Of a stretch of DNA of 64,000 nucleotides, positions 16,455-25,721 are shown one piece after another. The translations under genes and the position numbers were made by a program. The stretch is taken from positions 62,001 through 126,000 of the forward strand of contig JBBSEX010000001.1 in assembly GCA_038239345.1 (NCBI GenBank), read 5' to 3'. How positions within the stretch are numbered: the stretch's first letter is position 1; every line of letters begins with the position of its first letter. This DNA is from JBBSEX01 sp038239345. Its GTDB lineage: Bacteria; Acidobacteriota; Terriglobia; Bryobacterales; Bryobacteraceae. The notes below the pieces were generated by a model. The model did not search any database. It was not told where the DNA came from and was given only the letters and a program-made list of their open reading frames with translations.

Positions 16455-18190
16455 TACGGGATGGCCTTGTAAACCCGGTCAACCTCGTATAATTTTCCGT
16501 TCGCGTTTAGCACCCACAAACGCAGACTCAGAACGCCAGGGAAGTTCTGTACGATCTCCGGCGGCACACGGAACATCCCACTCGCGCCCGTAGCTAAAAT
16601 CCGAAAACCTTGTCCGTCGGGAACCACTTCTCCGGTCCACAGATAGAGCACGGAGCGCGTGGCTCGGGTGGATTTCTTAACTTTGATCGCGAACGGATAT
16701 TGCATCCGCAACGATAACTCCGTCCCGCCAGGCGCTGTGATGTCAAACGGCGTTTTCTCCGAAGTCTGTTCCACTTCCTGCATCAGAATTGGCCGCGACT
16801 CGAACTTATACGAATGCAGCCCTCCTTCCCGCAACAGCGACAGCACCCAATCGTGCGACTTGTCCGGAGGCTCGCCCGTGAAGTGCTCGCCTTTGTATTT
16901 CTTCTTATCCTCGATTTGCTCGCCCGTCAGCGGATTCAGCCAGCGCACTTCATATCCATGCTTTTCCACTTCCACTTCAATCGGCCCGGCCTGGGCGATA
17001 TAGACGATATACTCGGCACCCTCCAGATTCACCGCTCGCCCGCCGTCGGCGCCATAGAACGGCTCGAGTTCCCAATGCCGGGTCTCGGCGAAAAACGTGA
17101 ACCAGGTTTGGCGTTCCTTCGCTGTCACCGCCGGTCCATCCAGCCCTCCCGGGTACTGCCCGTTCATCGTCGCGTTCCACAAACCTTTGCGAGCCGAGTC
17201 GGCATCGGTTGCCGGAATGCCTTCATTCACGAAGGGGACCGGATACGTCTGGTGTTCGACTTCCCCCAATGCCGTGTCAGTCGACCCATACACTATGTAA
17301 TTCATCCAGCCATCGGGATACAGCGGAGCCGATGTCATGTTGGCATGCGTCGAGCGCGGATGATCGTATGGATCCAATTGCTTGATCAAACCGCCTAGTT
17401 CCTTCAACAAGGCTCGGCCATCCTTGTATTCTTCGAAAGATTGCAGCACTTGCCAGGTAACGTTGCGCGATGCAAAGTGTCCGATGACAAATCGCACATA
17501 TCGCTGCCGAAGCGCGCGATCGGGCATGGCGTCGGCCAGCATATTCTTCCCGCCCGCCAGCCGGACATCGAGAATGATCCCCTTGCGATTGGCATAGTCA
17601 AATCGCGCATCCAGTTCATCGAAATACGCCGGATTCGGTTGTCCGGAAGGGAATGCTTTTTTGAAATCCTTCACCAGGACCACGGCCATGTGGTTATATT
17701 TCGCCGCCGCTCTTTGATTGATGGCCTCTTCATAGGCAGCATGCTCCATCGTGGCAAAGCCGTCCATCGCCGCGCCCATCCATAGATGCGGTTTCTTGTC
17801 GTCCGTTGCCCAGTGATGGACGTTAGCCGGATGTACAAATCCCGGAGACTCCGATCCAGCGGCCGTGAAGTGGCCTTCATTCCCATTCCAACGAGCGATA
17901 TTTCCACTCAGTTTATATTCCCAATCACCCGGTTCCGTGGGCGCAAAGCGGATCACAAGCTTGCTGCCGCCATCCCAAAAGGCCGGAATTGAAAACGTCT
18001 TATGTCGTGGCGAGCGAAACTCCGCCAGCAAATCCACCGTCATGTACGGATTGGGATGCAGCTTCGCCTCGGCATCGTTCAAATCGAAAATTAGATCGAT
18101 GGTGGAGAAGGCCGGCGTATTGTTTGTGGATTGTGCCCAGCTGAACAAGGCGAAGAATCCTAGGGCGATCGCCACACGCGGAATCATCAT
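16454..18190 (-). CDS. Secreted glycosidase-like protein with DUF5060 and collagen-binding-like domains
   Basis: A 578-residue exported protein with a signal peptide (ATG, IPRVAIALGFFALFSWAQS). Residues 25-120 form a DUF5060-like beta domain (SPRHKTFSIPAFWDGGSK, FAPTEPGDWEYKLSG). A TIM-barrel-like centre follows, with HLWMGAAMDGF and IILDVRLAGG. Near residues 370-450 comes the putative collagen-binding module (EPFYGADGGRAVNLEGAEYI, VRWLNPLTGEQIED). This set of modules is found in apiosidase-like glycoside hydrolases. I cannot point to the catalytic acids with certainty. It is the first gene of the operon leading to tsaB. A second Met at 18187 is an alternative start. Confidence 0.82.
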   Translation of the reverse strand: MMIPRVAIALGFFALFSWAQSTNNTPAFSTIDLIFDLNDAEAKLHPNPYMTVDLLAEFRSPRHKTFSIPAFWDGGSKLVIRFAPTEPGDWEYKLSGNIARWNGNEGHFTAAGSESPGFVHPANVHHWATDDKKPHLWMGAAMDGFATMEHAAYEEAINQRAAAKYNHMAVVLVKDFKKAFPSGQPNPAYFDELDARFDYANRKGIILDVRLAGGKNMLADAMPDRALRQRYVRFVIGHFASRNVTWQVLQSFEEYKDGRALLKELGGLIKQLDPYDHPRSTHANMTSAPLYPDGWMNYIVYGSTDTALGEVEHQTYPVPFVNEGIPATDADSARKGLWNATMNGQYPGGLDGPAVTAKERQTWFTFFAETRHWELEPFYGADGGRAVNLEGAEYIVYIAQAGPIEVEVEKHGYEVRWLNPLTGEQIEDKKKYKGEHFTGEPPDKSHDWVLSLLREGGLHSYKFESRPILMQEVEQTSEKTPFDITAPGGTELSLRMQYPFAIKVKKSTRATRSVLYLWTGEVVPDGQGFRILATGASGMFRVPPEIVQNFPGVLSLRLWVLNANGKLYEVDRVYKAIP

Positions 18191-18222
18191 GTTTAGTAAA
18201 CTGGCTAATCCAAGTTTATATT

Positions 18223-20646
18223 ATGAATCGACTGTTTCTCCCGCTGCTGTTCGTGTCTCTATCCTCGGCCGCTCCGGCGCCGCCGACCTTCGCCGAGAAG
18301 ATCGCCGGCTTGCAACAGATGCCCGGCTACTTCCCGCTTTACTGGGATGAGAAGTCAGGCAAGTTGTGGCTCGAAGTCGACCGGACGTCAACGGAATTTC
18401 TCTATGTGAACTCCTTGCCCGCGGGACTTGGATCAAACGACATTGGGCTCGATCGTGGCCAGATCGGTGGATCGCGCATCGTCAAGTTTGAACGCTCTGG
18501 CAACAAGCTGCTGCTGATAGAACCGAACTTCGGCTTCCGCGCGATAAGCCGCAGCGCCGATGAGCGCCGGGCCGTTGAGGAGGCCTTCGCGCAGTCGGCA
18601 CTGTGGGGCTTCACGATAGAGGCCGAAGACGGACCGCGCCTGCTGGTGGATGCGACCAACTTCTATTTACGGGACGCCCACCACATCACGAGCGCGTTGG
18701 AGCGAGCGCAACAGGGCACCTTCCGCATCGATCCCAGCCGCAGTGCATTCTATCTTCCGCGCACGAAAAACTTTCCTAAAAACACGGAAGTCGAGACCAC
18801 CCTCACCTTTAGCGGCGACAAGCCAGGCCGCTTCGTCAGTGAGGTAACGCCCAGCCCCGATTCTGTTACCGTGCGTCAGCATCACTCCTTTGTCGAACTG
18901 CCGGACAACGAATTTCAACCCCGGAGATTCGATCCACGTGCCGGTTATTTCGCCCAGGTAAGCTACCTGGATTACGCGACGCCAATCAGCGAACCGATCA
19001 AAAAGCGGTTCATCAGCCGCCATCGCCTGCGGAAGAAGAATCCCGAAGCCGCGCTGAGCGAACCCGTGCAACCGATTGTTTACTACCTGGATCGCGGTGC
19101 GCCGGAGCCTATCCGTTCGGCCCTGCTTGACGGCGCTCGCTGGTGGAATCAGGCGTTCGAAGCCGCCGGATATAAAGATGCTTTTCGGGTTGAGCTGCTG
19201 CCTGAAGACGCTGACCCGATGGACGTCCGTTACAACCTGATTCAGTGGGTGCATCGTTCCACCCGCGGTTGGTCCTATGGGTCGTCGATCACGGATCCGC
19301 GCACGGGCGAGATTATCAAGGGTCAAGTGACGCTCGGCTCGCTCCGTGTTCGCCAGGATTTCATGATCGCCGAAGGTCTGCTGGCGCCTTACGAAACAGG
19401 AAAGCCCGCGCCGCCTGAGATGGAACGAATGGCGATCGCGCGACTTCGCCAGTTGGCGGCCCACGAGGTGGGACACACCTTGGGACTGGCTCATAACTTC
19501 GCCGCCAGCGCACACAATCGCGCATCGGTGATGGACTATCCACCGCCCACCATCAATCTATCCGGCGACGGCGCACCCGATCTTTCCGACGCCTACGCCG
19601 TGGGCATCGGGGAATGGGACAAGGTCGCCGTCGCATACGGCTATCAGGACTTTCCTTTGGGAACTGACGAAGGCAGCAATCTTGGCGCGATGCTGCGTAA
19701 GGCGACGGAATCGGGGCTTATTTTCATATCAGACGACGACGCCAGGCCTGAAGGCGGCGCGCATCCTTTGGCGCATTTGTGGGATAGCGGCGCCAACGCT
19801 GTCGATGAGCTGGATCGCATTCTGAAAGTTCGCGATCGGGCGTTGTCGCGCTTCGGTGAACGAAATATTCGCCAGGGCGCGCCAATGGCCACCATCGAAG
19901 ATGTGCTGGTGCCCATTTACCTGTTGCATCGCTATCAGGTGGAAGCTGCGTCGAAAGTGCTTGGTGGAACCTATTACACATATGCCTTGCGCGGTGACGG
20001 ACAGAAAGTACTGGAGACCGTTTCAGGCATAGAGCAACGCCGCGCGCTGGAGATTTTGCTGAAGACAATTTCTCCGCAAACACTGACGTTATCGCCGCAA
20101 CTACTGGCGCTGATGCCGCCTCGTCCCGAAGGCTACCCACGCACCCGGGAAGATTTCCACAATCGCACGGGGCTGACGTTTGATCCACTGGGCGCCGCGG
20201 AATCGGCTGCAAATCTCACCATCGGAATGATTCTGAATTCGCAACGGGCCGCACGCTTGGTGCAATTTCACGCGCAGGACAATCGAATCGACGGTCTGCG
20301 GGAAGTGATCACGCGCTTACTCGCGGCGACGTGGTTGCGTGCACCATCGGCCGATCTCGCCGGCGAAGTCCAACGCACGGTGGATTCCGTGGCTCTTTAT
20401 CATCTAATGGCGCTGGCGCACGATGGAAGCGCGCCGGCGCAGGTTCGGGCGATTGCCTACGATGAACTCGACGGCTTGGCGAAGGCTCTCGCCGGCAAGA
20501 TGGAAGGCGGAACGGATCAGAGCATGCACTTCAAATTCGCCGTCGCCCAGATCCGCCGGTTTCAGACTGAGCCGAAGGACATTCCGCTAACGAAGCCGAT
20601 TGACCCGCCGCCAGGCCAACCTATCGGCTGCGACTGGGAAAATTAA
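18223..20646 (+). CDS. Zinc-dependent metalloprotease, DUF5117/DUF4953 type
   Basis: An 807-residue secreted protein with a signal peptide (RLFLPLLFVSLSSAAPAPP). The N-terminal part matches the DUF5118/DUF5117 region (FPLYWDEKSGKLWLEVDR, GLGSNDIGLDRGQ). The central catalytic motif is AAHEVGHTLGLAHNF, an extended HExxHxxGxxHN zinc site of the metzincin type, followed by a Met-turn candidate SVMDYPPP. The C-terminal half is helical and includes a DUF4953-like region. It probably acts outside the cytoplasm on unknown peptides or proteins. The start lies 33 bases from the divergent glycosidase-like gene. nadD follows after 9 bases. Confidence 0.93.
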   Translation: MNRLFLPLLFVSLSSAAPAPPTFAEKIAGLQQMPGYFPLYWDEKSGKLWLEVDRTSTEFLYVNSLPAGLGSNDIGLDRGQIGGSRIVKFERSGNKLLLIEPNFGFRAISRSADERRAVEEAFAQSALWGFTIEAEDGPRLLVDATNFYLRDAHHITSALERAQQGTFRIDPSRSAFYLPRTKNFPKNTEVETTLTFSGDKPGRFVSEVTPSPDSVTVRQHHSFVELPDNEFQPRRFDPRAGYFAQVSYLDYATPISEPIKKRFISRHRLRKKNPEAALSEPVQPIVYYLDRGAPEPIRSALLDGARWWNQAFEAAGYKDAFRVELLPEDADPMDVRYNLIQWVHRSTRGWSYGSSITDPRTGEIIKGQVTLGSLRVRQDFMIAEGLLAPYETGKPAPPEMERMAIARLRQLAAHEVGHTLGLAHNFAASAHNRASVMDYPPPTINLSGDGAPDLSDAYAVGIGEWDKVAVAYGYQDFPLGTDEGSNLGAMLRKATESGLIFISDDDARPEGGAHPLAHLWDSGANAVDELDRILKVRDRALSRFGERNIRQGAPMATIEDVLVPIYLLHRYQVEAASKVLGGTYYTYALRGDGQKVLETVSGIEQRRALEILLKTISPQTLTLSPQLLALMPPRPEGYPRTREDFHNRTGLTFDPLGAAESAANLTIGMILNSQRAARLVQFHAQDNRIDGLREVITRLLAATWLRAPSADLAGEVQRTVDSVALYHLMALAHDGSAPAQVRAIAYDELDGLAKALAGKMEGGTDQSMHFKFAVAQIRRFQTEPKDIPLTKPIDPPPGQPIGCDWEN

Positions 20647-20655
20647 GACCGCGAC

Positions 20656-21225
20656 ATGCCGGTACGCATCGCACTTTTTGGTGGTACCTTCGATCCAATT
20701 CACAACGCTCATATAGCGGTTGCCCGTAAAGCCGCCGACGACCTAGCACTCGATCAAATTCTGTTTATTCCGGCTTCTCATCCGCCCCATAAAACCGGCG
20801 CGACCGCCAGCTACGAAGATCGTTACCGGATGGTGGAACTTGCCTGCGATGCCGACCGGCGATTCATTCCGTCACGATTGGAAGAAGGAGAGGCGAAAAG
20901 TTATTCCATTTTCACGGTCGAAAGAGTTCGTAGTGTTCTTGCGCCAGGCGACGAGCTGTTCTTTCTGATCGGTGCCGATGCTTTTGCGGAAGTAGAATCC
21001 TGGCTTCGATGGCGGGATGTCGCGCGCCAGGTCGTCTTTATCGTCGTCACCCGCCCTGGACATCGATATTTGATTCCAGCCAATGCGCGGGTTGAACAAT
21101 TGGAGATCGCTGGACTCCCCGTTTCTTCATCGGAGATTCGGAGGACACTCGCGACCGGCGAGGCCATAGAAGTACTGTCACCAGAGGTCGCCAACTATAT
21201 CCGCGAGCGCGGGCTGTACAGATGA
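20656..21225 (+). CDS. nadD: Nicotinate-nucleotide adenylyltransferase
   Basis: A 189-residue enzyme that joins nicotinate mononucleotide to ATP, making deamido-NAD in NAD biosynthesis. The nucleotidyltransferase signature FGGTFDPIHNAHI is at residues 8-20, the substrate-binding SHPPHK follows, and the C-terminal LPVSSSEIRRTLATGE supplies the ISSTxIR motif. Length is typical. It overlaps the CPBP protease gene by four bases (ATGA). It follows the metalloprotease gene by 9 bases and so may be transcribed with it. Confidence 0.97.
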   Translation: MPVRIALFGGTFDPIHNAHIAVARKAADDLALDQILFIPASHPPHKTGATASYEDRYRMVELACDADRRFIPSRLEEGEAKSYSIFTVERVRSVLAPGDELFFLIGADAFAEVESWLRWRDVARQVVFIVVTRPGHRYLIPANARVEQLEIAGLPVSSSEIRRTLATGEAIEVLSPEVANYIRERGLYR

Positions 21226-21857
21226 AAAAGTCTTTCTTCGTTTATCTGCTGGCCTTCTTCATCACCTGGACCGGCTGGGTATATTTCGTCTATCCAGCGA
21301 TGACCAACCTTGGCGAGGCGACGCTCGTCTATGCACTGGCGAATGTTGGACTGCGGCTCTTAATCTGGGTGCTTCCCGTTTTCCTATACCTTCACTACAT
21401 CGACCGCGTCGATACCATTGAGTATTTAAAATTAACCAGCAGCTGGAAGCGGGGAGTGCTGATCGGCTTGCTGCTGGGCGCCTTGAACTTTGCGGGAACC
21501 GTGGCGCGATTCGGTTGGCCGCATCCCGCTTGGAATCACGTTAGCTGGAATAGTATTCTGAGCACTTCCATCTTCATTGGCTTCGTGGAAGAAATTCCGT
21601 TCAGGGGGTTCATCCTACAAAAATTTCAAGAGCAATATAACTTTTGGACCGCCAACGTGATTTCGTCCTTGTTGTTTCTCGGCATCCATCTGCCGGGCTG
21701 GATATTGCTCCACATGCTGAATGCTTCGGCGGCGATTTCCATATTTATCCTGGCGTTTGTGTTCGCCATTCTATTCCACTATTCCCGATCGCTGTGGAGC
21801 GGCATCTTCGCCCATGACCTAAACGATTTTGTCTCAGCTGTTCTTTTTCATCGCTGA
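21222..21857 (+). CDS. CPBP-family intramembrane metalloprotease
   Basis: A 211-residue integral membrane protein with about seven helices. The CAAX-protease/bacteriocin-processing (Abi) motifs are present: EEIPFRGFILQKF carries the EExxxR site and LFLGIHLPGWIL supplies the second-motif His. A final FAHDLNDF-like segment completes the active site. Known members cleave prenylated or membrane-bound proteins. The substrate here is unknown. The gene is coupled to nadD, and its last 24 bases overlap the convergent monooxygenase gene. Confidence 0.88.
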   Translation: MKKSFFVYLLAFFITWTGWVYFVYPAMTNLGEATLVYALANVGLRLLIWVLPVFLYLHYIDRVDTIEYLKLTSSWKRGVLIGLLLGALNFAGTVARFGWPHPAWNHVSWNSILSTSIFIGFVEEIPFRGFILQKFQEQYNFWTANVISSLLFLGIHLPGWILLHMLNASAAISIFILAFVFAILFHYSRSLWSGIFAHDLNDFVSAVLFHR

Positions 21858-23318
21858 TGCTGGAGCCGTCAACGTGTAATCGTTCAACGATGCATGCCGC
21901 GTACGGCGGATATAACTGATCACCGATCCCGGCCACAACACCGGATTCTCGCCCGTTGCCTGATCCTGATACCAGCTCCGGCATCCGCCGGTTTGCCACA
22001 CGGTCCCCTTCAATCGCTGGCGCAGTTGCTCCAGAAAGCGCTTCTGGACATCGGGCTTCACTTCCAGCGTCACCAGATTCCGGCGCTTCATCAAGCGCAG
22101 GCAGTTCATGATGTACCTGGTTCCCGCTTCGATCATTAAGACAACGGAGTTGTGTCCTAACCCGGTATTCGGGCCCAGCAGCATGTAGAAATTCGGGAAT
22201 CCGCTAACGGTGATTCCCAGATACGTTCCCACTTCCTTCCGCCACGCCTCATGAATTTCCAGGCCATCGCGACCGACGATCCGCAGTCCCCTGAAAAAGT
22301 CGGTCACCCGAAATCCCGTTCCATAAATGATCACGTCAACAGGACGTTCTATTCCCTCGGCATCGATGATGCTGTGCTCCTTCACTTCTTGAATCGCGTT
22401 GGTCACCAACTCGACATTGGGCCGCATCATCGCGGGGTAGAAGTCGCTGGAGCCCAGCACCCGCTTGCAGCCAAAGGCGTACTTCGGCGTCAACTTCGCC
22501 CGCAGCGTTTCATTCGAAACCTGAGCCGACAGATGTTCGCGGGCCATTTGTTCACCTGCCGTTTGCAATTTCTTGTTCCCTAGAAACCCCAGCACGCGAA
22601 TCTCATGCTGAATGAAGAGGAATGTGCGAAAGAGCCGCATCGCCCCAGGGATTTGGCGGAAACGATTCTGCCAACTATCGGCGATCAAGGGGTCGGGCTT
22701 CGGAACGATCCAAGCCGGCGTCCGTTGAAAGACGTACAACTTTTTGGCCAAGGTGGCAATGCGCGGAACAAACTGAATCGCACTCGCCCCGGTGCCGATC
22801 ACGGCGATGGTCTTGCCCTCAAGATCGATGTCCTCATTCCACTCCGCCGAATGAAACGCCGTCCCGGCAAATTGATCCGCGCCACTAAGCTCAGGGTAGG
22901 CGGGCACGTGAAGAGCCCCCACACCAGACACAAGAACGCGAGCGTCCACCGTACCGCCGTCGCTCAACGTCACCTGCCAGCGGCCCGTCGCCTGATTCCA
23001 CACAGCCTCACGCAGAGCGGTATTCAGGCGAATGTTCGGCGAGAGCTGAAATCGCTCGACGCAACTTTTGAGGTAGGCCTTGATTTCCTTCTGTCCGGCA
23101 TACATCCGGCTCCACTGCGAGTTCTTATCGAATGAGAAGCAGTAAAGATGCGAGGGAATATCGCAGGCACAACCGGGGTAACGGTTCTCATGCCACGTGC
23201 CGCCGATATCGGTTCCCTTTTCCACTATCAGGAACGAATCCATTTTGTCGCGGCGCAGATGAATCGCCATGCAGAGACCAGAAAAGCCCGCGCCCACTAT
23301 CAGCGTATCCACTTGCAT
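21834..23318 (-). CDS. FAD-dependent Baeyer-Villiger-type monooxygenase
   Basis: A 494-residue flavoprotein. The FAD site is VGAGFSGLCMAIHL near residues 7-20, followed by GGTWHENRYPGCACD. The Baeyer-Villiger fingerprint FAGTAFHSAEWNED matches FxGxxxHxxxW, and the NADPH site GTGASAIQF follows directly. These enzymes insert oxygen into ketones or hydroxylate N/S groups. An esterase gene lies directly upstream and overlaps by one base (TAATG). A monooxygenase-plus-esterase pair fits oxidation of a ketone to an ester and its hydrolysis, which is an inference from context. Confidence 0.92.
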   Translation of the reverse strand: MQVDTLIVGAGFSGLCMAIHLRRDKMDSFLIVEKGTDIGGTWHENRYPGCACDIPSHLYCFSFDKNSQWSRMYAGQKEIKAYLKSCVERFQLSPNIRLNTALREAVWNQATGRWQVTLSDGGTVDARVLVSGVGALHVPAYPELSGADQFAGTAFHSAEWNEDIDLEGKTIAVIGTGASAIQFVPRIATLAKKLYVFQRTPAWIVPKPDPLIADSWQNRFRQIPGAMRLFRTFLFIQHEIRVLGFLGNKKLQTAGEQMAREHLSAQVSNETLRAKLTPKYAFGCKRVLGSSDFYPAMMRPNVELVTNAIQEVKEHSIIDAEGIERPVDVIIYGTGFRVTDFFRGLRIVGRDGLEIHEAWRKEVGTYLGITVSGFPNFYMLLGPNTGLGHNSVVLMIEAGTRYIMNCLRLMKRRNLVTLEVKPDVQKRFLEQLRQRLKGTVWQTGGCRSWYQDQATGENPVLWPGSVISYIRRTRHASLNDYTLTAPASAMKKNS

Positions 23319-24205
23319 TACCGGACTCCCATCAGCGTCCGGAGGAACAGCGCGCTCTCCCGGATCGATGCTTTCGCCTCGGGAAGCGCCGGGACGATTT
23401 GCCAGACATGCGGCACAACCGGCCAGATCTTGATCTCGGTGCGAACGCCTGCGGCCGTGGCGCGCTCCATCAAGCGCACGGAATCATCCAGCAATACTTC
23501 GTTCTTGCCAACGTGAATCAACATGGGGGGAAGGCTGCTCAGGTCGGCATAAAGCGGCGAAGCGTACGGTGTCTTTACGTCGCCGTTCGGCACGTAATGC
23601 CGGGCGGCTAGGACAATATCGGCGCCAAAGAACATCGCACAATTGCGATCGTTACTTTGAATCGAAGGTCCGGTTCCAGCCAAGTCGGTCCACGGCGAAA
23701 ACAGCACGGCGCCCGCCGGGAGGGGAAGTCCCGCATCGCGCGCCGCCAGCAACAACGCCAATGCCAGACCGCCGCCCGCCGAATCGCCCGACACCGCAAG
23801 ATTCTCCGGCTTGATTCCGCTGTCGAGCAGCGCCCGATATACGGCCAGAGCATCGTCTACAGCCGCTGGATAAGGATTCTCGGGCGCCAATCGATAGTCC
23901 GGTGCAAACACCGCCAGTCCATGTGCCGCGAAGGCCGCGGTGATTGGCCGGTGTGTCTCCGCCGAGCACGCCACATAAGCCCCGCCGTGCAGATAGAGTA
24001 GCGTTCCGGAAGTGGGCCCAGCCGGCCGAAGCCACTCACCCTGGACATTGCCAATAGTCGCCGATTGCACCGTCACACTACCAGGAAGCGCCGACGGCCG
24101 CGGAGTCATCAGTACCCGAATGCGGCTGACATCCGCCCCATGTAGCCGGGGCTTCAGGCGATGCTTGACGATCCATGATGTCAGATGAGCCTGCAGACTT
24201 GGCAT
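23318..24205 (-). CDS. Alpha/beta hydrolase, hormone-sensitive lipase (HSL) family esterase
   Basis: A 295-residue esterase. The oxyanion-hole motif LYLHGGAYV is near residue 87, and the nucleophile motif AVSGDSAGGGLALALL contains the catalytic Ser. Later, VGKNEVLLDDS supplies the acid and VVPHVWQ the His. There is no signal peptide. The ATG at 24205 lies 5 nt downstream of a GATAAT hexamer on the minus strand and has no ribosome binding site, suggesting a leaderless mRNA. The monooxygenase follows and overlaps by one base, so the two are one operon. Confidence 0.93.
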   Translation of the reverse strand: MPSLQAHLTSWIVKHRLKPRLHGADVSRIRVLMTPRPSALPGSVTVQSATIGNVQGEWLRPAGPTSGTLLYLHGGAYVACSAETHRPITAAFAAHGLAVFAPDYRLAPENPYPAAVDDALAVYRALLDSGIKPENLAVSGDSAGGGLALALLLAARDAGLPLPAGAVLFSPWTDLAGTGPSIQSNDRNCAMFFGADIVLAARHYVPNGDVKTPYASPLYADLSSLPPMLIHVGKNEVLLDDSVRLMERATAAGVRTEIKIWPVVPHVWQIVPALPEAKASIRESALFLRTLMGVR

Positions 24206-24221
24206 GCCGTATTATCGTCCT

Positions 24222-25712
24222 TTACGACGAAGATGCCACCGCTACAACCGGCTCGGGGTCGCTTACCAGAAGCGGCAACGTCACAATGAACCGCGTTCCC
24301 TTGCCCACGTTGCTATCCACTTCGATCGTTCCGTGATGGGCCTTCACGATCCAAGCCACGAAGCTCAGACCCAGCCCTAATCCTTGCTTTGTGTTAGTCT
24401 CGCGACTCCGCACCCGGTAGAATCGATCGAAGATGTGGGGCAGCTGATCGGCGGGGATTCCCAGCCCGTTATCTTCCACGATCAGCGCCGCCCGGTTTTC
24501 CGAAGCCTCGACAAGCACGCGCACCTGCCCGCCTTCCGGCGTGTATTTCAGGGCATTCGAAACCAGATTCGCCAGCAGCCGTTCGATCTGCACCCGGTCT
24601 GCGCGAATCATGCATTCCCCGCTAATCTTCGCCGATAGCGCGATGCGCACCTCTTCTGCCGGAATCTGAAATTGATCCACGATATCTTCCACCGATGCCG
24701 CTAAATCCAGGGGTTGCGTTTGCAAAGCCAGTTGTCCGGATTCGGCCTGTGAGAGAAGTAGCAGGGCCCGCACGATGCTCGATAGCCGCTCAACATCCTG
24801 CATCGCGTTTACCGTGGCGTTACGAAAATCCTCGGCCGACACGGCGGTGAACAGCGCCACTTCCAGTTGGCCGCGAATCGCGGTGATAGGCGTACGCAGC
24901 TCATGCGACACATCCGTCGAAAACTGCCGGATCTGCTCAAACGATAAGTTCAACCGTTCAATCATACGATTGAACGTTTCAATCAGATTGTCGAGTTCAT
25001 CGCCGGCGTTACGCAGCGGAATCTGGGTGTGCAAGTTTGAACTCGTAATCCGCTGCGCCGATCGCGCCACCGAATTCACCGGTTCAATCGCTCGTCCAGC
25101 CAGGAACCAGCCGAACAGGCTGCTACCCAGAATTACGAAGGGTAACACCGTGAAGTAATTCCAGGTGAACCGTAGCACCGTGCTGCGGGTATCTATCAAC
25201 GATCGCCCGATTGAAAGATAATATTTCCGGTTATGATCGTCGGTTGTATAGCCCGACCGAATCAAATAGGCGCCGCCTTGCGGTGTAGTTTTGACGCGAA
25301 CGATTTGATCCTTCGCCGCCAGCCCTTGCGCGATTTCTTCTTTGGAATCGATTCCTAGCGTCTGATATGTCTCTGAAGCCGCCAGTACGTTGCGGGCGCT
25401 ATCGGTTAATAGATATACGTGTTGCAGGCGCGCGACGATGAAGGCTTCTTCCGGATCCGCCGGATCGGCGAAGAAGAACGGGCGCTGGTTTTCAAAGCGC
25501 AGGTATCCCTTGATGGCGCCCCAATCTTCCCGTAGCACTTCTTCCACCCGATCATTGAGAATCGTCACCAGGATTTGCCGGAACAGCAATCCCAAGCCGA
25601 TCAGCAGAAAGGTGAAGAAGACGGTGTAGCTCAATGCAAGTCGAAATCGTAGGCCGCGCCAGAATCGTGATTCCAGCGGACTTCTAGCAATGGCCTGGGT
25701 GAACCTAGCCAA
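24222..25712 (-). CDS. Membrane sensor histidine kinase, OmpR-partner type
   Basis: A 496-residue sensor kinase with transmembrane helices near 27-47 and 185-206 flanking a periplasmic domain of about 140 residues. A HAMP linker follows (RAIEPVNSVARSAQRI), then the His box STDVSHELRTPITAIRG and the HATPase boxes NLVSNALKY, DNGLGIP and GLGLGLSFV. The layout resembles heavy-metal or antibiotic sensors such as CusS. The start is TTG at 25712 with a GTGAGG ribosome binding site, 9 bases after the regulator stop. The pair forms one operon with the regulator first. The signal is unknown. Confidence 0.95.
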   Translation of the reverse strand: MARFTQAIARSPLESRFWRGLRFRLALSYTVFFTFLLIGLGLLFRQILVTILNDRVEEVLREDWGAIKGYLRFENQRPFFFADPADPEEAFIVARLQHVYLLTDSARNVLAASETYQTLGIDSKEEIAQGLAAKDQIVRVKTTPQGGAYLIRSGYTTDDHNRKYYLSIGRSLIDTRSTVLRFTWNYFTVLPFVILGSSLFGWFLAGRAIEPVNSVARSAQRITSSNLHTQIPLRNAGDELDNLIETFNRMIERLNLSFEQIRQFSTDVSHELRTPITAIRGQLEVALFTAVSAEDFRNATVNAMQDVERLSSIVRALLLLSQAESGQLALQTQPLDLAASVEDIVDQFQIPAEEVRIALSAKISGECMIRADRVQIERLLANLVSNALKYTPEGGQVRVLVEASENRAALIVEDNGLGIPADQLPHIFDRFYRVRSRETNTKQGLGLGLSFVAWIVKAHHGTIEVDSNVGKGTRFIVTLPLLVSDPEPVVAVASSS

Positions 25713-25721
25713 GCCTCACCG

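Noticed and set aside
18667..19515. 282-residue minus-strand frame
   Set aside because: It is antisense to the metalloprotease core including the HExxH region and shows no known motif.
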